A DNA stretch of 37,518 nucleotides from contig JANWVE010000005.1 of NCBI GenBank assembly GCA_025057675.1, forward strand, positions 1 to 37,518, read 5' to 3'. The notes below the pieces were generated by a model, which was given only the letters and a program-made list of their open reading frames with translations, was not told where the DNA came from and ran no database searches. A program made the translations under genes and the position numbers. The stretch comes from Bacteroidia bacterium. GTDB lineage: Bacteria; Bacteroidota; Bacteroidia; JANWVE01. Shown here in pieces: positions 27,380 to 34,783 of the stretch; the stretch's first letter is position 1, and each line of letters starts with the position of its first letter.

Positions 27380-27430
27380 GGGTGTGTCCTTATAGGAATG
27401 GGCAAAGCGAAACGCCCACAAGGACACGCC
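27380..27430. repeat. Miniature GC-armed repeat (51 bp), copy 7
   Basis: It consists only of the two outer ends: GGTGTGTCCTT (27381-27391) pairs with AAGGACACGCC (27420-27430), with one G-T wobble, around an inner GGGC...GCCC pair and the GCAAAGCGAAAC loop. The whole AT core and both inner arms are missing. It lies 37 nt after prmA and could act as a transcription-stopping hairpin. In the rest of 27343-27649 I see only a short imperfect inverted repeat and the promoter below. Confidence 0.75.
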
Positions 27431-27634
27431 AAAAATCATCAATATCAAAACAATACTGATACTCGTTGTTGTAACAACAAAATAACATCAATATAAAATT
27501 ATATTTGAATACAAAACATAAACTTATGCACTTTAAACCGTCATTACCCAGCTATCTTGCAAACCGTAAAATACCATCACATTTTCGAACCCTGTTTTAA
27601 ACTTGCAATGAGTAAATATGTTATACTTTTACAG

Positions 27635-27642
27635 TATTTTTG
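27635..27642 (+). promoter_or_regulatory. -7 box upstream of the lipoprotein gene
   Basis: TATTTTTG ends 7 nt before ATG 27650. It excludes the longer in-frame reading from 27557, whose codons would be upstream of the transcript. Confidence 0.5.
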
Positions 27643-27649
27643 TAAAAAT

Positions 27650-28036
27650 ATGAAACAATTTATTTTAGGAACAGCGATTTTATTCATTCTTTTTTTCTCG
27701 TCATGTACTAAAGAGAGCAAAAAACGCAAGGAAGTAAGTATTGCTTACGCAAATGCTATGGCAAAACAAGATTATGAAACCGCAAAAAAATACTGTACCG
27801 AAGAGAGTAAAAAATCAATTGACTGGGTTAAGGGAATGATAGAAGCTCCAGAAAATAAACAAAAAATCCAAGGTCCAAAGTACGCCTTTGTTTCCGAAAC
27901 ACTTTCTGATAACACTGCAATAGTCAAACTGAAAGAGATAGACAGTACAGCCAAAGAGATTGAAATTGTTTTGAAAAAAATAAATGGAGAGTGGTTGGTG
28001 TCCATTGAGAAACCTAGATTTAGGTTAGATAAATAA
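27650..28036 (+). CDS. Small lipoprotein, DUF4878-like
   Basis: The 128-residue product has a signal peptide with lipobox (MKQFILGTAILFILFFSSC), so it is probably lipidated at Cys19. The mature part (IAYANAMAKQDYETAKKYC... and VKLKEIDSTAKEIEIVLKK...GEWLVSIEK) has the NTF2-like pattern of DUF4878 lipoproteins. Role unknown. The start is set by the promoter and the signal peptide. Confidence 0.75.
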   Translation: MKQFILGTAILFILFFSSCTKESKKRKEVSIAYANAMAKQDYETAKKYCTEESKKSIDWVKGMIEAPENKQKIQGPKYAFVSETLSDNTAIVKLKEIDSTAKEIEIVLKKINGEWLVSIEKPRFRLDK

Positions 28037-28136
28037 AAAATCCACACAAAAATCTTTTATGCTGCTATCCATACTTTTAACTTTTACTTTTGCTGAGATG
28101 TCAAAATTTATCTTTATTAGGCTTTATTAGGTAAAT

Positions 28137-28898
28137 ATGAAAATAATCACATACAACATTAACGGACTGCGGTCAGCTATTCGCAAAAACTTTTTACTAT
28201 GGATAGAGCAACAAAATGCAGATATTGTATGCTTACAAGAAACAAAATTGCAGTCGCATCAAATACCAAATGAGCTAACCCTACTGCGCCCTTCATACCA
28301 TATGTATTGGTCACATGCGAGCAAACCTGGATATAGCGGTGTATCTGTATGGAGTAGAGTAAAGCCCAATGACATCAGAAATGGAATGGGCATTCAAGAG
28401 TTCGACGTAGAAGGTAGAACATTAACATTGATATATTCAAATTTCTGCTTGGTAAATGCTTACTTTCCTTCGGGTTCAAGTGGAAGATTAGAGTATAAAT
28501 TGAGCCATTTAGAAGCCTTTAAGCATTATATCCAAGATTTGAAGAGTAAATATCAAACGGTTGTCATTTGTGCGGATGTCAATATTTGCCATAAACCCAT
28601 AGATATTCATAATCCCAAACAGAATGAAAAAACCTCGGGATTTTTACCTGAGGAGAGAGCATATATTGACCAATATATTGAGTTAGGATATGTAGATACA
28701 TTCAGGTTAGTAAATTCACTTCCGCATCAATATACGTGGTGGGACGTACGCTCGGGTGCGAAAAAACAAAATAAAGGTTGGCGAATTGACTATATTTTTG
28801 CAACTAATAACCTTAAAAATAAAGTAAAAAATGCTGTATTAGCACCTGAAATAGATTTTTCAGACCACTGCCCTATGATATTAGAAGTTGATTTGTAA
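28137..28898 (+). CDS. xth: Exodeoxyribonuclease III
   Basis: This Mg-dependent AP endonuclease and 3'-5' exonuclease acts in base-excision repair. In the 253-residue sequence, Asn7 (YNINGLR) and Glu35 (LQETKLQ) bind metal, ADVNICHKPID carries the catalytic Asp/Asn pair, and SDHCPMILEVDL has the terminal Asp-His. Full length with no missing residues. Repeat copy 8 begins 32 nt downstream. Confidence 0.94.
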   Translation: MKIITYNINGLRSAIRKNFLLWIEQQNADIVCLQETKLQSHQIPNELTLLRPSYHMYWSHASKPGYSGVSVWSRVKPNDIRNGMGIQEFDVEGRTLTLIYSNFCLVNAYFPSGSSGRLEYKLSHLEAFKHYIQDLKSKYQTVVICADVNICHKPIDIHNPKQNEKTSGFLPEERAYIDQYIELGYVDTFRLVNSLPHQYTWWDVRSGAKKQNKGWRIDYIFATNNLKNKVKNAVLAPEIDFSDHCPMILEVDL

Positions 28899-28930
28899 AT
28901 TATAGCCAGTTTGGTATTAATTAATTTTTT

Positions 28931-29473
28931 GGGCGTGTCCCTCGCTGCGCTCGGGTCGGCGTGCTGCGGGCTACGCTATCGCTTCGGTGCTACGCTGCGC
29001 TCCGCACTGCTCACGCACCCTCCGCATGCCTCACGCAAACCGCATTTGGATGTTTTACCTTGTTTTTATGCATGCTTTTGCTTTACCTTGTTTAACATTG
29101 ATTATCCATTACTTACGAGATTAAAATTTTTTACCTTGTTTGAGATGTTGTCGTTTTACATTGATTTTCAAGTATGTACAAGGTTAAACCCTGAATACAT
29201 ACACCCTTGTAACATTTTAAGGAAGATTTAGTTTTGTAGATATGTTTTTATTTTGTTTGAGCTAGGAAGCTCAAACTACGTTATTAGGTACTTACAAGAT
29301 TAAAGTTTGAATAAGTGGACTTAGTCTGATAGCAGTTGCGTGAGGCATGCGGAGGGCAAGCCGTCAGGCTTGGTGCGAAGCCCCTCGCCCACACTTTTAC
29401 TCTTGCCCAGGGGGTGGGGCGCAGCACCGTCAGCCCGTAGCACGCCGACCCGAGCATAGCGAGGGACACGCCC
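28931..29473 (+). repeat. GC-armed dispersed repeat, copy 8 (full)
   Basis: It lies between the convergent xth and glycosyltransferase genes. The left arm is type B with GTGA as the tetraloop, and the right arm is type L with AAGCC-GTCA-GGCTT and the short outer hairpin CCCGAGCATAGCGAGGG. The core is shorter than average. Its end is 35 bp from the glycosyltransferase stop. Frames 28911-29231, 29284-29487 and 29347-29559 are artefacts. Confidence 0.92.
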
Positions 29474-29508
29474 AAAAAAAATATCAAAAGATTAGTCAGC
29501 CCCTCAAC

Positions 29509-30681
29509 CTAAGAAACCCTCTCCGTAGGTTTCCATACGCTTTGAGGCTTTGTAAATAAATACTTGAAAAACCCAATCAACAAAGCAAGATTCATCGCTA
29601 AAAAATGAGTCAAAAATCTTAAAGGTTTAATTCCTCGCCTTTCTTTGAATAAGATTATATCCAAAAAGACAAAGACACAAATAACTAAAATAAACATTGA
29701 TAAAGCTAAGTAAAATCTGCTTTGTGTAGCTAAAATACCTAAACAAATACCCGCTACAACCATCAATAGGGGCAGGAACCACCGTAAAATTTTGTGCGAA
29801 AAATAGCAAAAAAAGATTTTTGAAAAAGGTTTTCTCCAAAACATAGTGAAATAAAATAAATTTTGAAAATTTCCGACAGCATACCTCGTTTTACGCCTGA
29901 ATTCTTCGGTTATTTTAACAGAAAAGGTTTCAAAGCCTATCGCATTAGGTTCAAGTATTGTTTTTTTACCTTGTGCGAGTACCTGCATGCTGATAAAAAA
30001 GTCGTCAGAGATAAATCCTTTTGGGGTTGCTCTGTACAGGTTCTTGCGAATAGCATACGAAGCTCCAAAAGCACCTATCATACAGCCAAGTAAACCTTCA
30101 TAGTATTTTATCTTATTTTCAAAATTGATATATGTGGTTTCTTGCTGTGAAATTCCGCTCTCAATTACTTTATCATTGATAATATTTGCCCCTACTAAGC
30201 CGACTTCCTCATTTTTGAAGTGAGCTACCAAGTCAAAAATATGCGATGGGGTAAAAATAATGTTTGCATCCGTCAGGATTAAGATATCTGCTTGCACGTT
30301 CTCCACTAACTGATTTATAATTTGAGGCTTGCCTGTACGTTGAGAAAAAATTCGTAAATGTAAATTAGGATACTGTGTTTGATATTGTTGGATTATAGCG
30401 TTAGTATTGTCTGTGGAATTATCTGAGCCTATCCATACTTCGAGTTTGTCTGATGGGTAAGTAGTATCAAAAGTGTATTTGATTTTCTGGTCAATGATTT
30501 TCTCTTCATTGTAAGCCGCAAAGAGAATAGCTACTTTGGGTAAATCATCATTTTGAGCGTGTTTGAGAGTATTTGGTATTTTATTTTTAGTCATCATTTT
30601 GAGGATTAGAAAATACCCAACATAATGGTACAACAAAAGAAAAACTACGCTCCAAAGTACAATTGCAAGATAGATTTCCAC
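29509..30681 (-). CDS. Membrane glycosyltransferase, family 2
   Basis: The 390-residue protein has an N-terminal membrane helix, a GT-A domain (about 50-270) and about three C-terminal helices. Motifs are VAILFAAYNEEKIID, the nucleotide-sugar region GSDNSTDNT, TDAN (DxD-like), SDDFFISMQVLAQG and RRKTRYAVGN (similar to the Q/RxxRW motif of processive enzymes). Such proteins make surface polysaccharide or lipid-linked sugars; substrate unknown. Translation appears to start at GTG 30679-30681, immediately after a -7 box. Confidence 0.85.
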   Translation of the reverse strand: MEIYLAIVLWSVVFLLLYHYVGYFLILKMMTKNKIPNTLKHAQNDDLPKVAILFAAYNEEKIIDQKIKYTFDTTYPSDKLEVWIGSDNSTDNTNAIIQQYQTQYPNLHLRIFSQRTGKPQIINQLVENVQADILILTDANIIFTPSHIFDLVAHFKNEEVGLVGANIINDKVIESGISQQETTYINFENKIKYYEGLLGCMIGAFGASYAIRKNLYRATPKGFISDDFFISMQVLAQGKKTILEPNAIGFETFSVKITEEFRRKTRYAVGNFQNLFYFTMFWRKPFSKIFFCYFSHKILRWFLPLLMVVAGICLGILATQSRFYLALSMFILVICVFVFLDIILFKERRGIKPLRFLTHFLAMNLALLIGFFKYLFTKPQSVWKPTERVS

Positions 30682-30685
30682 ACAG

Positions 30686-30693
30686 CAAAACTA
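30686..30693 (-). promoter_or_regulatory. -7 box abutting the glycosyltransferase start
   Basis: On the minus strand TAGTTTTG is followed after 4 nt by the GTG start codon, again predicting a leaderless or nearly leaderless mRNA. Confidence 0.5.
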
Positions 30694-30806
30694 AACATAA
30701 AATTAACCTTGTGATATAAGAATAATTATTTTTCGACGGATTTCGTTGCCCGTAAAAGGTATATTATGTTTATGCTATATCAATTTCACGAATTGATTTA
30801 TACTTT

Positions 30807-31382
30807 GGGCGTGTCCCTCGCTGCACTCGGGTCGGCGTGCTACGGGCTAACGGTGCTACGCCCCACCCCCTGGGCAAGAGTGAAAGTGTGGGCGAGGGGC
30901 TTCGCACCGTGCTGACGCACGCCCTCCGCATGCCTCACGCACGCTGCTATCAGACTAAGTCCACTTATACAAAAATTAACCTTGTAATTACTTGAAAAAG
31001 GTAGTGATCTTCCTAGATCAAACAGGTAAAGAAACTACAAAGGTAAAACTTGCGCGTTCAAGGTCAAAGGGTCGTGTAAAGTCCATGTATTCGGGATTTA
31101 ATTTTGTACATACCTGAAAATCAATGCAAAACAAGATAAAACAACTACAATTCAAACAAGGTAAAAAATTTTAACCCTGTAAGTAATTGATAATCAATGT
31201 TAAACAAGGTAAAGCAAGTGTATGTATGCAAACAAGGTAAAACATCTGAATGCGGCTTGCGTGAGGCATGCGAAGGGTGCGTGAGCAGTGCGTAGCGCAG
31301 CGAAGCACCGAAGCGAAGCGCAGCCCGTAGCACGCCGACCTTGCTTGCATGAGCGCAGCGAAACGCAAGCAAGGACACGCCC
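30807..31382 (-). repeat. GC-armed dispersed repeat, copy 9 (full, minus)
   Basis: Core motifs read AAGGTAAA on the plus strand, so the copy is inverted. At the low end is arm L with the stem CGTGC/GCACG (loop GTCA in element orientation); at the high end is arm B with TGC-GTGA-GCA. The outer hairpin at the high end is CCTTGCTTGC/GCAAGCAAGG, a third paired variant. The high end lies 32 bp from the 3' end of the next minus-strand gene. Frames 31145-31378 and 31171-31368 are artefacts. Confidence 0.92.
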
Positions 31383-31414
31383 TAATTCAGAATATCAACA
31401 ATAGCTGCACTTTT

Positions 31415-31633
31415 CTATTCCTTTGTTTTTGATAGATCGGAGTTTTGTCTCTTATGTTCTTTTAATTTCTGATGCTGCTTGAAAGCCCACTGATACATTA
31501 GACTGGCAATAATTAAGGAAATATACATAAGGTAAGAGTTCTTAGCATAGCCCATATCCAAAAATAAAAACACAATCACAGATACAGACATCCATACCAC
31601 CATAAAACCCCAAAACCATAACCAAAAACGCAT
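31415..31633 (-). CDS. Small two-helix membrane protein, unknown
   Basis: The 72-residue product has two hydrophobic segments (FWGFMVVWMSVSVIVFLFLD and YLMYISLIIASLMYQWAF) and a lysine-rich cytosolic tail. It lies 3 nt downstream of the DUF4412-like gene, so the two are probably co-transcribed and translationally coupled. No family recognised. Confidence 0.65.
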   Translation of the reverse strand: MRFWLWFWGFMVVWMSVSVIVFLFLDMGYAKNSYLMYISLIIASLMYQWAFKQHQKLKEHKRQNSDLSKTKE

Positions 31634-31636
31634 GCC

Positions 31637-32263
31637 TTACTTACCTAATCCCATACTAGGCATATCTTGTATTTCGTATTGTGATAGGTCAGGGAATATT
31701 GAGTCACTAATTGAGTTCTTTTCAATTTTAGTAACTTTCATAGTTATAGCTTTGTTTTCATCTTTACTTTCTATTTCTATGGGAAATCCGTACTTTGAGA
31801 ATGTAGGTGCGTCTTTTTCTTTTCTACTTCCAAATAATTTGTCAAAATCTATATTTACTTCTTTGGTAACCCAAGCTATGGTAGTTTTCTTGTTATCTTC
31901 TATAATGATTTTAGTGCATTTATAGCCGAGAATATCTTTGGTTTCTTTGGTCTCAGTTACCTTTACCTTGTTTTTATCGTCATCTTTTGAGGTATCATTT
32001 ACTTTAATTCTTACAGCAACTTTTTTATCTGTTTCTCTGAGCATGTATATATCCTTTTTGGCACCGTCTACGTACATTTTTTGAACGGGAATACCACCCA
32101 CTTTGACCTCTGCAACTGCTCTATCTCCCTTAATTTTATACTCTTGTGTGATAGACATACCTTGTGAGGTCATGTCCATTACTACTACTCCCTCAAAATT
32201 TTGAGCAAAGTTTAGTAAGTGAAAATAACTAACCGTAATCAATATAAAAAATAACTTTTTCAT
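31637..32263 (-). CDS. Exported DUF4412-like protein
   Basis: From ATG 32263 the 208-residue protein has a signal peptide (MKKLFFILITVSYFHLLNFA) and a beta-rich mature part containing FEGVVVMDMTS, DILGYKCTKIIIEDN and TIAWVTKEVNIDF, the pattern of DUF4412 envelope proteins of Bacteroidota. An upstream ATG at 32302 would add 13 residues ahead of the signal peptide and precede the promoter box. Function is unknown; it forms an operon with the small membrane protein downstream. Confidence 0.78.
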   Translation of the reverse strand: MKKLFFILITVSYFHLLNFAQNFEGVVVMDMTSQGMSITQEYKIKGDRAVAEVKVGGIPVQKMYVDGAKKDIYMLRETDKKVAVRIKVNDTSKDDDKNKVKVTETKETKDILGYKCTKIIIEDNKKTTIAWVTKEVNIDFDKLFGSRKEKDAPTFSKYGFPIEIESKDENKAITMKVTKIEKNSISDSIFPDLSQYEIQDMPSMGLGK

Positions 32264-32271
32264 ACTGGGCG

Positions 32272-32279
32272 CAAAGTTA
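32272..32279 (-). promoter_or_regulatory. -7 box upstream of the DUF4412-like gene
   Basis: TAACTTTG on the minus strand ends 8 nt before ATG 32263. It supports the shorter start. Confidence 0.55.
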
Positions 32280-32330
32280 ACAAAATGCAGGATAGAAAAC
32301 ATAGTGAATTATGACTAATGTTGTTAAAAA

Positions 32331-32361
32331 TACAAAAAACACTCTTCTATCAGAAGAGTGC
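32331..32361 (-). terminator. Terminator of the FecR-like gene
   Basis: A perfect 8-bp stem CACTCTTC/GAAGAGTG with a 5-nt loop (32340-32360) is followed, in minus-strand direction, by a run of six T. This is a standard intrinsic terminator 32 nt after the gene's stop. Confidence 0.88.
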
Positions 32362-32392
32362 TTTTACTGCAAGATGGAGTATTGTTTAGCCT

Positions 32393-33364
32393 TTATTTAT
32401 TCAAGCTCGCTACAGCTTCTTGACGAACTTTATTAGCTAAAAAGCTCATTTCATGTCTGTCTAAGAACATAGCATATAGTTCGCGGTATTCAACTACATC
32501 AGGTGCCATCTCAATAGCTTCTTGGTATGCTTTCATAGCGTTCATAATTAGGTCCTTACTTTCGTAATAACGAGCAAGCATAATTTTATTTAGAGGATTA
32601 GGTTCTTCTTCGTTAAAAGCTTTTAGGTCATGTTGTATAGACTTACGAGTATTATTGTCTAGGATAGTAAAAGGTTGAGCATCTTCCTCACCACCATTGT
32701 TATCTTTCAAGTTTACCCTCCAGTAATAGTGTTCGCCATGTTTGAGATTGAGTTTTTCTACATTCATGACTACGAATGTATCTTTGGTTTCTTTGGTGTA
32801 AATAGGAGTGCCCATGCGGTTGGATATTTCAAAAACGTATCCAGATTGTTTAGCGGCTTCTCTAGCTCTTTTATCGGTTACCCAATTAAATGTTACAATG
32901 CTATCAATAAAGCTTGTTTTTCTTGGAAGCTCAGGGGTGACAGTGCCTTTGGTGGCTCGTTCAATAGAGCCTAAGTTAGCCATGGATTTGCGGTAGTCTT
33001 GGAATTTACCTGAAGATCCTGTTACGTCTTGGGTTACGTAAGCCACTACTTTACTTCCTACGGAGGAGTTAGCACTCATTTGTTTTTCTAATTCTGATAA
33101 TGATATCGTGCCTGGGTTACGAATCTCTTTTGCTTTTCCTGATTTAAGATGAACTAAGCCAACATAAGCGTCTTCTCCTACCTTGATATTATCGGTTTTG
33201 TTTAGCTTAGAGCCTGTAAAAACTTTTACCCAAGTACCTTCCCCTTTTCTTTGAAGCTGTACGTCTCCTTTGGTTGCTAAAACGGAGAATACTTCCTGAG
33301 CAGACAATGATGCACTTATACAGAGTGCCGCAGCAAGTAAACAGATTTTTTGTATGGCTTTCAT
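32393..33364 (-). CDS. Exported FecR-like protein with TPR-like tail
   Basis: From ATG 33364 the 323-residue protein has a signal peptide (KAIQKICLLAAALCISASLS, cut before QEVFSV). The segment VLATKGDVQLQRKGEGTWVK to about residue 75 resembles the FecR-type beta domain. The middle (YVFEISNRMGTPIYTKETKD...HYYWRVNLKDNNGG) resembles an Ig-like domain, and the end (KIMLARYYESKDLIMNAMKA) looks like TPR helices. An ATG four codons upstream (33376) is possible. Monocistronic, with its own promoter and terminator. The role is probably envelope-associated; no partner is seen. Confidence 0.75.
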   Translation of the reverse strand: MKAIQKICLLAAALCISASLSAQEVFSVLATKGDVQLQRKGEGTWVKVFTGSKLNKTDNIKVGEDAYVGLVHLKSGKAKEIRNPGTISLSELEKQMSANSSVGSKVVAYVTQDVTGSSGKFQDYRKSMANLGSIERATKGTVTPELPRKTSFIDSIVTFNWVTDKRAREAAKQSGYVFEISNRMGTPIYTKETKDTFVVMNVEKLNLKHGEHYYWRVNLKDNNGGEEDAQPFTILDNNTRKSIQHDLKAFNEEEPNPLNKIMLARYYESKDLIMNAMKAYQEAIEMAPDVVEYRELYAMFLDRHEMSFLANKVRQEAVASLNK

Positions 33365-33413
33365 AGATTTTCGCATTTTAAGTTGTAAAATTAAGTATTT
33401 TTTACTGTATTTG

Positions 33414-33444
33414 CAAATTTAGTTACTTATACGGATACAATCAA
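33414..33444 (-). promoter_or_regulatory. Promoter of the FecR-like gene
   Basis: On the minus strand TTG (plus-strand 33442-33444), 20 nt, TAAATTTG (plus-strand 33414-33421). It leaves a leader of about 40-45 nt, unlike the abutting promoters elsewhere in the window. Confidence 0.65.
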
Positions 33445-33506
33445 AATAAAGTTTCAAATGATTTTAATCTTATCATCTTTTTTATTTGTTTTTTTGTTAA
33501 ATACTT

Positions 33507-34350
33507 TAATATGCGTGAAATTTTTCAGATGTTTTTTTCAGATACAAAAAAACTGTACTTTTGTACAGTATGAAAAAAATAAATATAACTCTCTTTTCAC
33601 TGTTGAAAGGGACATTAAGTAAGGCAAACATACAGATTTTTTTAACACTGATAGAAAGTTTTTTAAGAAATAAAGGAAAAATTACGGTCAGAAGTTTGTC
33701 CAGATACTGTGGTGAATATAGTTTGCGTCAGTTATTTCGTTTTTTTGGGATAGTTCATAATTGGATAGAAATAAGCATTGTTGTGTAGGACTATATCAAC
33801 AAGGGAAGAAGTATCTTATCGCCATAGACGAAACGGTAATAGAAAAAAGTGGAAAACATACGCATGGCAAACACCGATTTTATAGTTCTGTGTATCAACA
33901 GGTAGTATCAGGGATAGCGTTTTCAAGTACAGCATACGGTCGTAGACAGTGCTTATGCAGTGGCAGGATATGTACGTACTTTACAACAATATGGCTTGGC
34001 TGTGATTGCTAAATTATCTTCGGACGCGGTCTTATATTTGCCCGCAAAACCCATTCCTGTTAAAAAACAGGGACACCCTGCCAAGTATGGGCAAAAAATC
34101 AAACTCGCTGATATAGATGACCGATATCTCGTTCAAACTATCCAAAAAAACACCCATACAGAATATATCTATCAAATTACAGGGTATCAAAAATCTTCAC
34201 TGAAAAACTATTATAAGAACTTTGTATCATGCTCATTTTCAGTACGAATACTTATTAAAATATATCTCATAACAACCCGAAAACTATTTTCTATTCCCCG
34301 ATATTCACACCATTATACCCCTAGATATCATTCATAATAGATCCATATTG
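33507..34350 (+). mobile_element. Degenerate insertion sequence, copy 2
   Basis: It shares both ends with the first copy: AATATGCGTGAAATTTTTCA on the left and ATCCATATTG on the right. It is 844 bp long because about 245 bp are missing in the middle (junction near 33920, where GGGATAGCGTTT joins TCAAGTACAG). The 7-bp promoter dyad (33552-33569) is kept, directly before ATG 33570. The right end runs straight into the core of a truncated repeat element. Confidence 0.8.
33570..34343 (+). pseudogene. DDE transposase, deleted and frameshifted
   Basis: The first part (to 33788) reads KGKITVRSLSRYCGEYSLRQ then VHNWIEISIVV and stops. The second, in the -1 frame, has CVGLYQQGKKYLIAIDETVI. After the deletion, AGYVRTLQQYGLAVIAKLSS and QKIKLADIDD continue in a third frame. 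The frame break after the N-terminal part is shared with the other copy. Inactive. Confidence 0.75.
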
Positions 34351-34542
34351 AAACAAAGTAAAAAATTTTAATTGATAATGAACATCCAACAAGGTAAAGC
34401 GAATGTATGCATAAAAATGAGATAAAACATCAAAACGCTGCTGCGTGAGGGATACGGAGCATGCCGTAAGGCAGTGCGTAGCACCGAAGCGTCAGCGTAG
34501 TGCGTAGTAGCCCGACCCGAAGCGCAGCGAAGGGACACGCCC
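34351..34542 (-). repeat. GC-armed dispersed repeat, copy 10 (truncated)
   Basis: Only one arm and part of the core are left. The core (AACAAGGTAAAGC) starts at the IS end. The arm is type A with TGCC-GTAA-GGCA and the short outer hairpin CCCGAAGCGCAGCGAAGGG, ending GGACACGCCC. The missing half was probably lost in the event that brought the IS here. Confidence 0.88.
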
Positions 34543-34575
34543 AAATGCTTCTAATTTATGTACTCAATTTTTACC

Positions 34576-34583
34576 TATTTTTG
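34576..34583 (+). promoter_or_regulatory. -7 box abutting the DUF5522-like gene
   Basis: TATTTTTG ends 5 nt before ATG 34589, predicting a nearly leaderless transcript for the three overlapping genes that follow. It begins 33 nt after the repeat element. Confidence 0.5.
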
Positions 34584-34588
34584 CGTAT

Positions 34589-34783
34589 ATGCACACAGAG
34601 CTAGAACCCGATGACTACTACATCAATGAACAAGGCTATAAGGTATTTACCGAAAAATATCACTTGAAACGAGGATACTGCTGCTCTAATGGATGCAAAC
34701 ATTGCCCTTACGGCTTTCATGAAAAAAATAAGGTAAAAAATAGTTACAAAGGCGTAAAATTAAATGAAAAAAAGCAGTTCTAA
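34589..34783 (+). CDS. Cys-rich DUF5522-like protein
   Basis: The 64-residue product contains YHLKRGYCCSNGCKHCPYGF, the CCxxxCxxCPY motif of the DUF5522 family, which may bind a metal or Fe-S cluster. Function unknown. It overlaps radC by 20 nt, so the two are translationally coupled. Confidence 0.85.
   Translation: MHTELEPDDYYINEQGYKVFTEKYHLKRGYCCSNGCKHCPYGFHEKNKVKNSYKGVKLNEKKQF

Noticed and set aside
27500-27507. TATATTTG as an additional promoter
   Set aside because: It matches the -7 consensus, but no gene follows within 140 nt and another -7 box lies directly before the lipoprotein start.
33741-33788. Programmed -1 frameshift in the transposase
   Set aside because: No standard slippery heptamer lies in the short overlap, the upstream T run is separated from it by a stop in the second frame, and coding material appears to be missing.
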